64,000 nt of DNA, from contig CM043957.1 in NCBI GenBank assembly GCA_014529385.2, positions 67,663,503 through 67,727,502 on the forward strand, written 5' to 3'. The notes under the pieces are model-generated. The model had not been told where the DNA came from. It did not search any database and saw only the letters and a list, made by a program, of their open reading frames with translations. Each line of letters begins with the position of its first letter. Position 1 is the first letter of the stretch. Below, one piece after another: positions 44,716 through 57,806 of this stretch. The translations under genes were made by a program, and so were the position numbers. Origin of the DNA: Adiantum capillus-veneris (Eukaryota; Streptophyta; Polypodiopsida; Polypodiales; Pteridaceae).

Positions 44716-45383
44716 ATGCTACTTTCCAAGATTGGATGAACAGGGTATTTGGCCCCTACTTGGGCCTCTTTATCAGGGTCTTGAAGGATGATATAGGCTG
44801 TTATAGTTTAAGAGTGGAGCACCTATCAAAGATACAGTTATGCTTTCAAAGGCTTGATGAAGGAGGTCAACTGAACCCCAAGAAATGCAAGCTAGCACAG
44901 CCTCAAGTGCAGTTGTTGGGTCATGTGGTGTTGCAAAATGGTATAGAGGCTGATCCCAAGAAGGTGAAGGCGTTGGTGTTCATGGATCCACCATCAGATG
45001 CTCAAGGTTTGGCTTTCTTTGTTCATAAGCTAGAATATCTATCAGGATTTTTTTGGATGTTGTCTCAATATGTGCATCCTCCTCAAAAGAGGGCTCAGCA
45101 GGTGCACGGTTATGAGTGGGATGAGGGAGATCGGGAAGCTTTTCATAGGGTCAAGGAAATTTTGTGTCATTTTTGCCAGTGGTGTGTCCTCCCAATCAAG
45201 AGGACGACATCTATGTGTCTATGACAATGGGCATGATTGCTATTTGGAACAGTTTTACTGCAAAAGGTAGGGAAAAACTACAAGCCTATATACTTTGAGA
45301 GCAGGGCGATTAGCCCCGTAGAGACTACCTACACCGAAGCAGAGTGAAAGTTTAATGTACATTTAATCGTGCACAAATTTTTT
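44716..45383 (+). pseudogene. H1: Tat-like RT, second half and RNase H start
   Basis: YATFQDWMNRVFGPYLGLF continues the RT of 21347-21858. The catalytic box reads RVLKDDIGCY, with LKDD where D has FIDD. PQVQLLGHVVLQNGIEADPK and the RNase H (YKPIYFESRAISPVE, TTYTEAE) follow, with stops near 45222 and 45346. The sequence turns abruptly into minus-strand material near 45384. Confidence 0.85.
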
Positions 45384-45580
45384 TTATGATCAACATTGTC
45401 CCTTGACTTTCTGCCTTGAGCTCAATTTGGTTTGATGTTAAAGGTTTTGTGGCCATTTTTAATAACGCCAAGTATTTGATGACATTGGCTTGTGCTCTAG
45501 TGTCTACTAGTGCTCGTCCAATGGAGCCATCAAGAAGTTGATGGATAATTCGTACATCCATACCACCAAGACATGTAGGT
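45384..45580 (-). pseudogene. Aspartic-protease-like fragment
   Basis: LLDGSIGRALVDTRAQANVI has the look of a retroelement protease active site with DTRA in place of D[ST]G[AS]. It lies beyond the pol end of element C and probably belongs to another minus-strand element. Confidence 0.5.
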
Positions 45581-45691
45581 TTCTTCTAAATTGATGCTAT
45601 TGGAGGAGGATTGAGGCCTTTGCATTGCTTCCAATTTTCCTTATGGTTGGCTTGTTCTTTCCAATTTAATATTTTGATTATGGCTTCCTCT

Positions 45692-47240
45692 TTAGCCTGT
45701 GCTTGAGTAGCATGGGCTCGATTCTTCCGCTCTACTGTCGCATGAGTGGTTTGTAGCTCTTCTTGTGTCAATGGGAGAAGATACTTTTTTTAACCTGCAC
45801 CCACTTATCCAATTAGCCATCTCCTCACCTATTAATGTTGCAAGTTTGATGGTGCCACTTTGCCATATGTCATGGATTACGAAAGGCCCCATCCCTCGTT
45901 TTTGAGTTTTTTGGAGTTTTGCTTGAGGGTATACACCAATACGTAGTCCCCTTTCTGGAACTCCTTGCTAATTATGTCTTGGTCATGGAAAGCCTTCATT
46001 TGTTGTTTTTGGGCATATATCCCTACGACCGCCTTTAATCTAGTTTCATCTAGTTGTTCCAAGATGTCTAGCCTTTTAGATAGTTCGTGTCCCATCCAAC
46101 CTAGTTGTCTTGCGACTCGAAGTGTGGGAATCAAAAATTCCATGGGTAGAATAGCATTAATTCCAAACACAAGGTTAAATACAGAGGTTCCAATGGAAGT
46201 TTTAAATGCTACCATGTAAGCCCATAACGTTGAGTGTAGCTTTAGGTTTCAATTAGTCCTCAATTCACTCACTATTTTGGTTAGCACCGTGCATAAGATT
46301 TTATTGGTACTCTCTGCTTGCCCGTTAGCTTGGGGGTGGTTGGGGGCTGATTTTTGATGAACCACCATGAATTTGTCGAGTAAGCTTTCAATGATGGTGT
46401 TCACAAAGTGGGCTCCTTGATCGCTCACAATCTCAATGGGTAGGCCATATCTGGTAAAGATGTTTTTGAATAGGAATTGTGTCGTAGTCTGTGCATCATT
46501 TTTTTGTGTTTCCTTCGCTTCCATCCACTTGGTCAAATAATTGGTTTCTACTATAATATATTGAGCATGTGTGCGGTATGCAGGAGATATGATGGGGTCT
46601 ACAAAATCTATACCCCACTTGGCAAAGGCTTGAACACCTATCGTTAGGCGTAATGGCATTTCATCTCTCCGCAGAGGTGCTTTAGTGTGTTGGCATCACA
46701 TTGTTTTACATATGTCTCCGCGTCTGTGAACAGGGTTGGCTACCATATTCTGGCAAGAAGTATAAGCTTTGCATTTTTGTCATGAGAAAATGTCTACCTA
46801 GTTGGCTTGAGTGTGCTTGTTCTAGGATGGAGAAATATTCTCTTTTAGCAGCACACAATCTCAATTGATTGTCTTTCCCCCAGGGTACAGTTGGTTTGGA
46901 ATCAGCACATAGTGGTTTGCTTCCTCCTCTATAGTTCTCATTCGTGCCTTACGCAATACCTCCGGTAAGGTCTTGGCATTTAAGTACTTGATAATGTAAG
47001 TACTCCATTTGGGTGCTCTAATTACTCTAAAGAGTGTGGCATGTTCCACTGGCGGTTTTTTTTTATAGGCTTCACATGATTTATGTAATCATGGATACTT
47101 TTTTTCATGTTTAGCGAGTAGACCCCAAGTCTCATTAGTCTTTTGTATGTTTGTGTTTTCCCTTTATGAAACCTCGTGTGTTGTATATGAGCAAGTCTTA
47201 GATAGGATTTGTTTTTGGCCGGCTGTACATATAGTCTCAA
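45692..47240 (-). pseudogene. Element C integrase and tail
   Basis: Linker with the HARTQH-like start of the zinc finger (47240-47022), then the core: FAKWGIDFVDPIISP, VETNYLTKWMEAK, VSDQGAHFVNT, HPQANGQAESTNK. The first catalytic Asp (usually TDY) is Asn here; the second Asp and the Glu are kept. The tail (46215-45877, 45892-45692) has GDYVLVYTLKQNSKKL and GPFVIHDIWQSGTIKL. Confidence 0.8.
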
Positions 47241-47282
47241 GATCTCGTCATTACCTTTCTTGTATGGCCATCTAGCTAAAAG

Positions 47283-48389
47283 CTAGAGATTTTTGGTTTG
47301 ATGAATGATTGACGGTTGTCTTTCTACTTGTAATGATCCTATGGTGAGTAGAGGAATGATCTCCTCCCTCCACCTTGGAATCATTTCAACATTGAACATA
47401 TAAGAATCTAAAAGGTCATCATCAATACCTTCGAGTGCTTCTCCATGGAACAATCTTAAAAGAGGATCAATTCTCTTGTGTGATGTTCCTTTCTTGACAA
47501 CCATGGTGAAATCAAACTCAAGAAATATTATAAACCAGCAAACAATCCTTCGAGTGTTGCAAGGTTTGTTTACCAGATACAACAGTGATCTACGAAGAAA
47601 AGAAACGTGTTTGTGAGAAGGTAATGTCTAATTTTTTTGACAGCATATATCATTCCTAGGACCTCTCTCTTTGTAGTGGTATAATTTTCCTATGTGTTGT
47701 TTAGATGCCTACTAGAGTAACAAATGGGAAAATCCATTTTTTTTTGTCTCCAAGTTGAGCTAATATGCACCCTATGGCATAGGTATAATGCATCTACATG
47801 AACATGGAAGATCTTGTTCCAATCAGGGGCTTGCAAAATTTGAGCAAAAATTAATCCCTTCTTTAATTTGTGAAAAGCCTTCTCACATTCTTCCGTCCAC
47901 TCAAATTTGGCAATGAGAGCATACAGAGACCTAGCTATTACAGCATACATGTATATGAAGCGCCTATAATACCCACAGTGACCCATAATTGGCAGTATTT
48001 CCTTTACTTTGGTTGGTCTTGGAAGTGCATCAATCACCTGTATCTTATCTTGATCAGTGGAGATCCCATTTTTGGACACAATGTTTCCCAAGATTTTACC
48101 TTGTCTAACATATTTTTCAGGATTTAAGCAAATACGATAAGATCTGCACTTTTCAAAGACTTTTTCCAAGTGTATTATGTGCTCACTCATCAACTTAGAA
48201 TGCACTCATAAATCATCCATGTATATCTCCAAAAAATTCATGAGATACTTCTTGAATGCATGACTCATGAGTCTCTAAAAAGTGGCAGGTGCATTGGTCA
48301 AACCAAAAGGTATCACCCTGTATACAAATATGCCCCACTTTGTTGCAAAAGCTATCTTATGTTGATCTTCTAGTTTTATGGTTGATTCC
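47283..48389 (-). pseudogene. Element C reverse transcriptase and RNase H
   Basis: It begins inside RT (AFATKWGIFVYRVIPFGL, TNAPATF), with catalytic EIYMDDL, then GKILGNIVSKNGISTDQDKI, HCGYYRRFIYMYA, and RNase H pieces (FPICYSSRHLNNT, WFIIFLEFDFTMVVKKGTSH). Stops lie near 48270 and 48208. Confidence 0.8.
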
Positions 48390-48549
48390 TACCATTTACA
48401 TTTGATGAAACATTAGGATCTTTTAGGGACTCTTTGATAAAAAATCATGTACGCAGAAACAGAGCTCTTCATTGATTTATCAAAAGCAGGAGGATTTACA
48501 AGTGGCATAGTACGACCAAACTCACTAGCATCTACATACATGTTCTTTT

Positions 48550-50298
48550 CCCTGTAGGTAAATTAGATTCTCCTTTCAAGGAACTTCATGTTGGTAGCCA
48601 TGCGGTTGAACCATGGTGCCCCTAGGATAGCATCCTCATGTTGGAGAGGAGAGATGAAAAAGTCTTCTTTGTCAACATAGCTTTAGACATGAAGCCTCAA
48701 CTTCCCAATCAAGGGAGTAACAGAGGCTTGTTGTTCCTTGAAAGTTGTATTGGCAATTACAGTATCTCCTATCTTGAAAGCTTGAATGCCCAACTTGGTG
48801 GCCAACTCCATTGATATGAAGTTGAGTAGAGTCAGGTTCAAACAAGATGAAGGCATCATGCTCCCTTACCTTTCCCCAACCATAGGAGAGAGATGATCCT
48901 TTGCAATGAGCATCCTCTTTTGGAGCTTCAATGGTGGAAGCCCTAGGAGTCTCATTGCGAGCATTTTTCTTGGGGCAAGAACGATAGCCATGTCCTTGCT
49001 CCCCACACTTAAAACAATTGTGGTCCTTGCAATAAGCTTCAAGCTCTTCATGAGAGAGTTTTTTTTACCTTTGTAAACTCCCTTCTCCTTGGACCTTTTG
49101 TTGTTGTAGTTGTTGGTGTAGGAAGTGCCTTGGGAAGAATTTTGGGCATTGGTTTTCCCCTTTGCATCATTTTTGTCTTTGTTTTCCATGAGCTTGACAT
49201 TTCGTCTAGCCCCTTGTTGGAAAATTGATGCACGAAGCAACCATAGTGTGTTGGATTACTTTGGTGATAGAATCAGGCCATTGAGAGTTGACATACTCGG
49301 CCATCTCTTCTGGTAATCCCACACATTTTTGTTGCTTTTGCTTGGTGAATTCTATCTTTTGGAAGACATTAGCCTTGAGATGTAAATCCCAAAACTTGTC
49401 ATATTTGTGGATAGACTCATGGGAGAGAAGCTTCGACCTCCACCATTTGGCAATCACTTTTTCCTTTGCATTGCTTGCAAGGAATTGCTTCATGATGGAA
49501 ACTCGTAGAGTTTTCCATGTCTTTGGGGCTTCACCATTCCCACAAAGGCTAGCCCACCATTGACAAGCCAATTTATGGAAGTGCATAGCTGCATGGCGTA
49601 GCTTAGAGGACTCTGTTAAGCCCTCGTCTCCAAAGGTCGCATCAAGTTGCTGGACGAAGGTCAATACTTTGTTGGGGGCACCAAAGGTGCCATCATAGGT
49701 AAGAAAATAGATACTCTTTCCTCCCTCTTTGAACTTCTTGAGCTTTTGTGACTTTCACCATGCAAGGTAAGATTTGTGATATCCTCCCCTCTTGTATTCT
49801 CTAGGAGAATAGCCATAGCTTTCGTGGGAAGAGGAGGAAGGTGAAGAAGAAGGAGAAGAGGGTGACCTCTTTCTTTCCCTTTTCTTCCTTTGTTTCCTCT
49901 CTTCTCTTTTGTAGTGACGAGGAAAAGGACTGTGGGTTAACCGTTTCCTCTTGGGAGGAGTTGGCAACCGTCTAGACCATTGTCTTTGTGGAGCCACATC
50001 TTCAAAGGAACTTAGGGATTCATTACTTTCTTGTTCTTTGGATTCCTCCTCTTGTATGGGAGAGTCTCTTCTTTTGGGGGTCTCATCAAGAGGCCTCCTA
50101 AGCTCTCTCTCCTCTTGGAGAGGAAAGGAAATCCCATAAGCACGAAGTTGTTGAGGATTGGAAAGCAGGGTTGCTCATAGCTTGCTGCAACCTAGTAACA
50201 AGATAATTGACAAACATGGGGACATCATCATTAGTACCTTCCTGTGAAAAATCAAAGTTATCAATGTTCATTCTTCTCTCTTGGTTATTGTCAACCAT
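48550..50298 (-). pseudogene. Element B gag and protease remnant
   Basis: The ATG at 50298 gives MVDNNQERRMNIDNFDF, then the basic Ser/Arg region, the capsid part (49664-49206: QLDATFGDEGLTESSKLRHA, LSHESIHKYDKFWDLHLK) and a CCHC knuckle (CFKCGEQGHGYRSC, near 48990-49020). Protease traces (48550-48870) follow. More frame breaks than element A, for example a 20-bp gap near 50150. Confidence 0.8.
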
Positions 50299-50690
50299 GC
50301 TAATTATACTTATGTATGGAATCACTTTGTTCTTTGGTACCCTCAAAAACCTTATTCTCTACTCTTCTTTACCTCTGAAAATCATTTCTCAAGCAGCCAC
50401 ACCCATGGTTTAGAAATTGTTGATTGCAAACACTAGTGGAGAGGGTCTAACATTGCTCACTTAATTATGGTTTCTGTTGAGCTTGCTCGTAGCTCAATAA
50501 TGGTAAAGCCAAAGGCAAGCCCCGAGAGGATCCATTATTAAGACTATAGTTTCCAAGAGTGTACCTCAAACTAAGTCCTTCTCAACCAAGATAATAGATC
50601 CTTGTCCCACTTACCCTATTGCAATAAACAGGCCCAATCTTTCATGGACAACTTAAGGACCTCTCTTCTTAAGCAAGAAAGGAGAAACCA

Positions 50691-50705
50691 ATGGCTCTGA
50701 TACCA
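50691..50705 (-). promoter_or_regulatory. Initiator-Met tRNA primer binding site of element B
   Basis: TGGTATCAGAGCCAT, the classic plant retrotransposon site, one base after the LTR. Confidence 0.85.
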
Positions 50706-50706
50706 A

Positions 50707-52259
50707 TGTAATGGAAATGGCCTATGAACTTTGAGAATAGCAAAATTAGCAGAATTAAAGAGAGCATTTTTCTGAGACTACTTTGAGAACATAGAGGGTG
50801 AACTTAATTGATGGTAGCAACATAATCATAGTACTTAATTAACTTGGCATGAACAATACTTTTGCAAGAGAGAGAGTTTAGAGAACTTGACAACAATAGA
50901 GGACCCGATTTATGTGGAGCCGGTCCCCCCTTGAATAGGCTTTTGTATTATAGGTTCTCCCTTCAAGAGAGACTTGGTGCAATAACATATTTGTGTTCCT
51001 TGTGACCTAGGTGATGCAATGAAGATGGAAATCTTCATGCATCATGAGCATAACATAGACTTGTAGAAAGCATTAACTATCCCCAGCCTCGGTCCCAAGG
51101 CCTCAAACACCTTCAAAGTGGAGAGACCTAGTGGGGAATAAGGGTAGGGAAGAGGCAGAAGAAACATTCATAGGAGAAAGAAATAGTTCCTCAGTTATCA
51201 TCACTCTTCTTGCTAGCATACATAATATCATAGTAATGAAGATGGAGAAGATGGCAAGCTTAAGCATTGAAGCATGGCTCTTGGTTGGCTTTGCATTCCA
51301 TAGCCAAGAGTCTTGGTGTAGGCTCTCAACTTCTCTACTAGCTTGGAGAAGGAGATGAAGCTCTTGCACTTTGAACTTCACACAATGAGAGAGAGAGAGA
51401 GAGAGAGAGTGTGGGGCGGGGGGGGGGGGGGGAGGATTCGGGGGGGGAGAGTATACCCGCCAAGCAACCCCCCTGCTTTGGTCGACCCCCTCTTCTAGCA
51501 TTATCTTGCATATGATTGGACCTCTCAAGCTTGGCCAACCACAATCTTAGTGCAAAAAAGGGCATTCTTATGACAAGTGTCCCCCTTTCCCCTTTGAGAG
51601 AGAGAACTTGATAAATGAAAAAACAAGTAATTAAATCAACTAAATTATCATTGGACCCCTTGGGAGGCTAACCAATAGGCTTTAGGCACACTATGAGGGA
51701 AACATGAGGAGGAGGTTGACAAGTGTCCCTGCTACTTTCTTTGTACCAAGGATGCCTTGTGTGAGGGTGTAGGTGTTCTCTCTCTAGCCCCTACAATGAG
51801 GGCTCGCCCCCTCATGAGTAGGGATTATGCATTGACTTTTTAAACCCTTACCCCTTCAAGCACCTTAGTCATGGAGCACCGTAGTCATTAAGCATCTCAA
51901 GCACCTTAGTTAGCAAGCACAACAAGCACCTTAATCAACAAGCACCTCAAGCACCTTAGTCAACAAGCACCTCTAGCTTGGGTTGGGTTCCCACCTCAAG
52001 CACAACCCTAGCTTACCTAAGGTCAAAGGACTTTTAACACTAACCATTGGAGGTCTTTAATGAAGCTTACCCTAAAATCTTTAAGCTCCATTGGCTAGCC
52101 TTGCTCTTTGACAAACCATTTCTCATTTGGACCCCTTTACCATTGGCCTCGTGTTCATGTCTATATTCTAACCCTTGTTCTCGTTTATTCTCCCACATTA
52201 AATGATCAATTTAATATGAGAAAATCATTTGGCTTGGTTAGATATTATATTTTATGACA
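50707..52259 (-). mobile_element. Element B 5' LTR (1553 bp)
   Basis: It starts TGTCATAAAATATAAT and ends CCATTACA. Near 51400-51450 it has a GA run and a G run. It holds a local array of CAAGCACCT repeats (about 51870-51990). Confidence 0.8.
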
Positions 52260-52603
52260 AATTGCATTGCCAAAGTTGGTAGATCAATTCTCGACCCAGA
52301 AGGTTTGGAGCCAGGTTAATAAAGCTTTGCCCTCTAAGGTCATCCCAAATCCCTCAAACTGTGTATGGAAGTTGATTATGCACTTAGCTTTCAAAACCTG
52401 TTAAATCTCGTTAAATGGTTATATGGATCCTCTAATCTGCTGTATTCTTTGACCCATTTTTGAAAGTCTACTGGTCTGACTCTACGGTTATACTCAGCAC
52501 CTGCTCTCTCCCTTCTAGCTAGTGTTTCTCCCATTAGACATTCAAACCAGCTTTTTGATAGATGTGACTCATGTGGACCTCTCCTTGTCCTGGTGTCACC
52601 CAT
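52260..52603 (-). pseudogene. Gag fragment cut by element B
   Basis: On the minus strand: RRVRPVDFQKWVKEYSRL, EDPYNHLTRFNRF, then EGFGMTLEGKALLTW-like and SRIDLPTLAMQF pieces running straight into the LTR start of B. This is the N-terminal capsid pattern of a Tat-like gag. The other side of the insertion is not in the window. Confidence 0.7.
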
Positions 52604-53600
52604 TCTTTCCCTTCTATATTTGTTTTTACATTTATACCCTTGGTCCCCTCATTGAGGTGGCTGTCCCTGGCTAAGCTCCCTTTCTGATTGAACATGCTAT
52701 CATAGGCTCTATCATTTGGGACTACATTATGTTCAATTTCATGTATTGTTCTAGTAATCACTTCTTGGATAGAGTGCCACTGGATAGGACATGCTATATA
52801 GGACATGCTTAAATACATGAACGATATGATGACCAACATGCAAAGGATACTTAGTCTGATCAATCTCCTTCAGAGTCATCATAACAAAATTATTGTTATA
52901 ACAATCCCTAAAGAGATGGATCGGTAATTTTGCTAAGCCCTTTTCTTTGATCTTGAAATATACACTATCTTCAAGGGTTTTGATTGTCTTGGTTTGACAT
53001 GGGTTATCCAGATTAGGTATGTGACATTGTTGGCTTCCCAACAATAGACTCCAAGCCTAGCGTTATCCGAGGGTATGTGTTTCAAAGGTTTGGTCTCTAT
53101 CAAGTCATATCCTAATAATTTGAGTACAGGAGGTCCTTCTTTCATAGCCTTATTAGGAATTAAGATATCAACCTCCAATCCCAATTTGTCCACTAAATTA
53201 GGATCCTATATCTTGAGGTATTGCACTCTGTTTTAGTTCATATAGAATTTGTCATGTTTGTTGGCTCTAACCTCTTCTTTAAACTTGACAGAATGGTCAT
53301 CAATCTTTAATACAAACTCCTTGTTAGGATTCAGATAAATACGGGCTTCATACTTGTTGGTTTTGAAGAAGGTCAACGTATGCTTGAACTTGAGAGAGGT
53401 TCCACCTCCTGATTGAGTTGAAAAGGAAGACATCTGAGAGCTTGAGTTAGAATAAGTGTCGAACACTTCTTCTGCAATGGTTTTGAATGATCTTCCTTGT
53501 TATACACTCTCTTCTGCGGATGCTCTACTCCTATTTTCCCCAAAGGTACCCAAGTTTCCTAAAACTCTACTAGATCTTAAGTTCATATATGGGCTCACTC
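52604..53600 (-). pseudogene. Unrecognised decayed coding sequence
   Basis: Minus-strand pieces 53466-53233 (KFKHTLTFFKTNKYEARIYL), 53193-52933 (LGLEVDILIPNKAMKEGP, LLGYDLIETKPLKHIPSD) and 52863-52534 line up with only stops and small shifts between them. No family was recognised. They may be the upstream part of the gag-bearing element at 52260-52603 or the C-terminal part of the RT-bearing region to the right. Confidence 0.4.
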
Positions 53601-53876
53601 AACTTAATTGAACAGATGCTTCAAACCTGGAAAGTTCTCTTTGGCTTTAGACACATTGCTTTACTCCTTGTCTTGCCTTTTTTGCAAATTTGTAATTCCC
53701 TGCACATCAGCACTTCAAACCATACGTGATTCCATAATTTTCAATCTAAAGTCACAAAACATCTTAAAAACCCTTTTCCCAAGCACTGGATACATCCAGT
53801 CTACCCCAGCTATGAAAATTGGCTTTGGCTATCTTAGGTGCACCTAAGATGGTTGCAGCTTTCTGTGAGGGTAATT

Positions 53877-56770
53877 TTATTGTGGGGGGGTAGTCCCACT
53901 AAGTGGACCTATCCCCTCACTAAGTCCTTTGAAGAGCTCAGTGATGTCAAATTGTTCTCGAAGAAAGTGATTACTCTGTAAAAATTTGGTGATGTGCCTT
54001 GTGACCACGTGGTTAGAAAATTCATTCTTTTCAAACATGCCAATCCAACACAGAAAATTCTGATATGCTAATGAGAGGTGAGAAGCATTATACACACTTG
54101 GGAGTGCTTATGATATGCAAACTTTGGCAGCCATTGTTTGGGTCTATTAGCTTAGGCATGTATAAATGAGATACTATTTATTGGTAGTCCATCTTTCTTC
54201 CAAAAAGTAAACAAAGTAAAGTTGTTGATATATGGTCTCTACATTTGAATTCTTGTGTTTAAATATTTGGAAAAAGGTGTATCAGATGTCTGCTTCATGT
54301 TGATGATGTCCAAAGGGTATATTGTAAAGGGATCCTCAAGGGACAAGGGTTCCTTATGGTTCAAACATTGGATTACAAACCTGTTTTTAATGAATTATAG
54401 TAGATCATCCATACACCTCCAAGAGTAAAGAAAGGTAGCCATCATTTCACATTCACCTAATTTAGCAAGATTCTTTATGAATTCTAGTTCAAACCAAGCT
54501 AAGTACAAGTTATACCAACCAGATGGGTGAGCAAGATAACCCATCGGTACACCTTTCCATTGTTTGTATATGCTTGACCCAAGCTGGGTGCAACAGTGAT
54601 CTAATACAAACTAATTCAATTTCCTAAAATAGTCAAAAGACCAACGGGCATCCTTGTATTTCTTTGTAAGAATAAATTTTTTTAGACTGCTTGAAACCTA
54701 TGTATATTGAAGACAAAATGGCTTTCGATATATCATCCATCACTAAAAGCAAACCATTGATTGCTTCATGAGGAATGGCTTCATAACATGCTTTGATGTC
54801 AAATGAATACAAAGAAAATATTTGAGCATGCAAATTTATAAGGGATTCAAACTAATTATTGATTAACCAATAACAGTTTGTATGTGTATGAGTAAAAGAT
54901 TTATACTTAAGATGTAAGTTTTCAATAATTTCATTGAAGCATTGGTTATAGCAGTCAACATAGATGAAATTCTAGCTGTGATTTGTGAGAACAAGCAATT
55001 GTGTGCATTTGTAATCCAATAATACTCGTGTTTGTGGAGTTTATAGTTCCCCATTATTAGTAAGGTAACAAATAAAATTTTGGTGTCTGAAGGTCCATAA
55101 TCTTGCAAAATACATTAACTTTTTCTACTAAGTCCGGTTTTGATAAAGAAGCCAAGACAAATTCATAAAAAAGAAGTCTAGCTTTTGCTTTTATTCTAGC
55201 TGATTTCTTAGAAATAAAGATCAGATTTTGTGCATATTTGTCAACACCACAAATATATATGAACTACATAATATAATATAGTTCGTTCATCAAAACCTGG
55301 TTCTTAAACCATGGTGTTTGATTATTTATATAGTTAGAAAAGGTCTCGCAAAAAAGATGTAGGATAGAGTGCTTCATAAATTCTTGTTGTTCAAGAGTAC
55401 TAGACAAATGCATGATGGAGCATATTGTATCCCATGCAAGGCATACTTCTTTAATTATAAGACTACAATTGATCGGTACATGAGGTATATGATTTTAAGG
55501 GCAAATCTTCCAACCAAAACTAATTTTAAAATATGACACAGACTTTGGAATACAAAAAAGCATGAGAATCTTACTAAAAATGAGGCCAAATGGATAAAAT
55601 CCATGAATTTATTGCAAAAAGGCAAGTGTACAAATCTATCATGCATTTTACATTTCTTCAACAATGATTGAAAACCATTATTGTTTAAGCACGTTATATG
55701 TACCTCTTTTTCTTAGACATTATATTATGGTGTTTTGGGAGTGTTTCACAAATCTTCAGAGCCTCAAAATTTCCATATCTTTTAGTAGATGAAGAGGATA
55801 AGCTGCCACAAGTATTGGTGATTATTTTCATTGGTTCTTTTCCTTTTGTAGGTTGTTTGAGGATGCTCTCAATGGTTTGGGCAATGGAGCTCGAGTGAAT
55901 CTTTGGAAGAAGAGGAATTATAAGAGAGTAAAGAACTAACAATTTAGCAGCTTCAATTAGACGCTCATGAAAAGCATAATAGACAATGACTACATGGCAA
56001 AGCTCCAATGGAAAAGAAGCAACCCAAGCAATAAAGGCATAGATATGTGCCAATCCTAAAGAGAATTGGAAGAACTTAGGAAGATTTTTAAAAACATACC
56101 AGAGAACCTAGTCAAACCATATGATCAAATCAAGCAAGACGAGTTGGCACCCAAATTTTGGCATTGGCACTTGACAAAAGGCCGGCTAGTATCTCTTCAA
56201 AAATCTATTGTGGTCCATGGGTTTTTCAGTTAATTCCAATTCTTTGATCCTAGCAATGAGCTTAGATTTGGAGCACTTGTTGGAGTCCACATCAAAGAGC
56301 TTAACTTGAAGGAGATCAAAAGGTAAATCAGAAGAGAGGAGGTGCTTGGCTTGAAGAGCTAGAGTCTTACATGGCTCCACAATTTCAGGGGTAAATCTAC
56401 ACAAGAGAGCTAGAACTGAAATAGTAAACAGGACACTATGGTTAATTAGTTCAGAATCCCAAAGTTTATTATCAAGATGAATAGCGCCAAGTCCAACTTG
56501 TCTAGGGGGAGAAGAGGGATAGCATCAAAAAACACCTTAGAGATAATTTTTTTCTTCTCAAGATCAAGCAAGGGGTTAACAACCTTTTCATTATGCTTGA
56601 TTGCAAGGGGAATAGCAGGAAGATTGTTAACGAGATAAGGAGTGCTTTTCAAAGTCTAGAGACTTCTTATGAAATTCAAGGCCTTTAGAACAAGACAGTA
56701 TGTATTTGGTTCCCAAAGGTGGAATCGAAAGGCCTTTGATGTCATCATAGCCTTTGGTAAAGGATGAGAT
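53877..56770 (-). pseudogene. Decayed RT-like protein, possibly Penelope-like
   Basis: Read on the minus strand from 56770: weakly coding N-terminal pieces (56652-56446, 56404-56186, 56053-55694). Next comes YYWITNAHNCLFSQITARIS (near 55040-54980). Then RT-like motifs appear in order: LYSFDIKACYEAIPHEAING (motif A, near 54815), KGVPMGYLAHPSG (motif B, near 54545) and WRCMDDLL (motif C with the Asp pair, near 54410). The tail has LAYQNFLCWIGMFEKNEF. GVPMG instead of QGCPLSP argues against an ordinary LINE. The Penelope assignment is a guess; many stops. Confidence 0.45.
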
Positions 56771-57610
56771 ACATTCAACCTAATATGAAGGAACAAAAAG
56801 GTAAGTACATGTTGATCTTTTTGCACAATTCACTATACAAGGACAGTTTGACCAAGGACTATTTAAAACATAATGTGTGTGTTTGCTTTATTTTTCCATC
56901 AATACACACGCATTATAGTGAATTGTACCAAAGTTACTCAACTAGTAGAATTTAGCAAAAGATGACTCAAATGTAAAGACATAACATGAAAAATTGATCG
57001 AACTTCATAAATTAATGAATTGATTGATAAAATATAACTGGTATTTTAGGAGTTGTAGGTGAATCTCTTGGTAGGTGAAGGAGAGGTTGGTACTTTCCAT
57101 CATCCAAACATCAAAGCTTACTAGAATAGGCTACAATGATTTGGATAGATAAGTACCAAGGGACCCCAGTTATCATTGTCACACCCTCCCAAAAAAAATC
57201 CTACTATCCTGTTTTATGATAAATTATAATGATGGGTTTCTCAAAAGCTTTAGTTTTTCTAGGTAGGAATTCTCTAGTCCTACAAGATTCTACTGGTGTT
57301 AATTTGTGTTCCAATGTGGCCATTTGTAGCTTGTTTTTAATTGTTTATCTTTGGATCAATTATCACACTAATCTGTATAGTCATCCTTACTTTGTTTGAT
57401 TCCTGTATCATACAACTATGTATTTCATGAGAGTTGGCAATCATTATAATTTACAAAAAATTGGCCAGAGTTTTGTTTGTTTTTTCAAGAAAGTTTTAAA
57501 AGACCAATATGTAAAACTTATCGAGACCCTCAAATTATTTTAAGTATGATGATCTATCCTTTCTTTTCCTACCCAATAGTACCCTATTTTTGGTGATTAA
57601 AAATGAAATG

Positions 57611-57806
57611 CTATCATTAGTAGTTCTTAGCCATTATAATAGAGTAAGAGTTATCACTAGAACAAACCACTTTGTACAAATCCAAAGACTACATTTGAGA
57701 CTAAAATGCTATCATTATGTTCTTAGCCATTGTAACAGACTAAGAGTTATCACCAAAACAAACCACTCTGTACAGAGCCAAAGACTACATATGAGACTAA
57801 AATAGA
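57611..57806 (+). repeat. 98-bp tandem duplication
   Basis: Two copies, each with CTATCATTA, TTCTTAGCCATT and GTTATCAC in the same order. Confidence 0.8.

Larger units (their letters stand above)
45692..48389 (-). mobile_element. Element C: truncated Gypsy pol, minus strand
   Basis: On the minus strand: end of RT, RNase H, linker, integrase and a C-terminal tail, without LTRs. It abuts element B at 48390. It differs from A and B in its RT (YMDDL box). All parts are broken by frameshifts. Confidence 0.75.
48390..52259 (-). mobile_element. Element B: sister of element A, truncated
   Basis: Minus-strand order: LTR (52259-50707), Met-tRNA primer site, gag, protease remnant. Similarity to element A stops near 48390 (A 17550), where element C begins. 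The LTR start sits in a minus-strand gag (52260 on), so B inserted into another retroelement. RT, integrase and the second LTR are missing. Confidence 0.85.
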
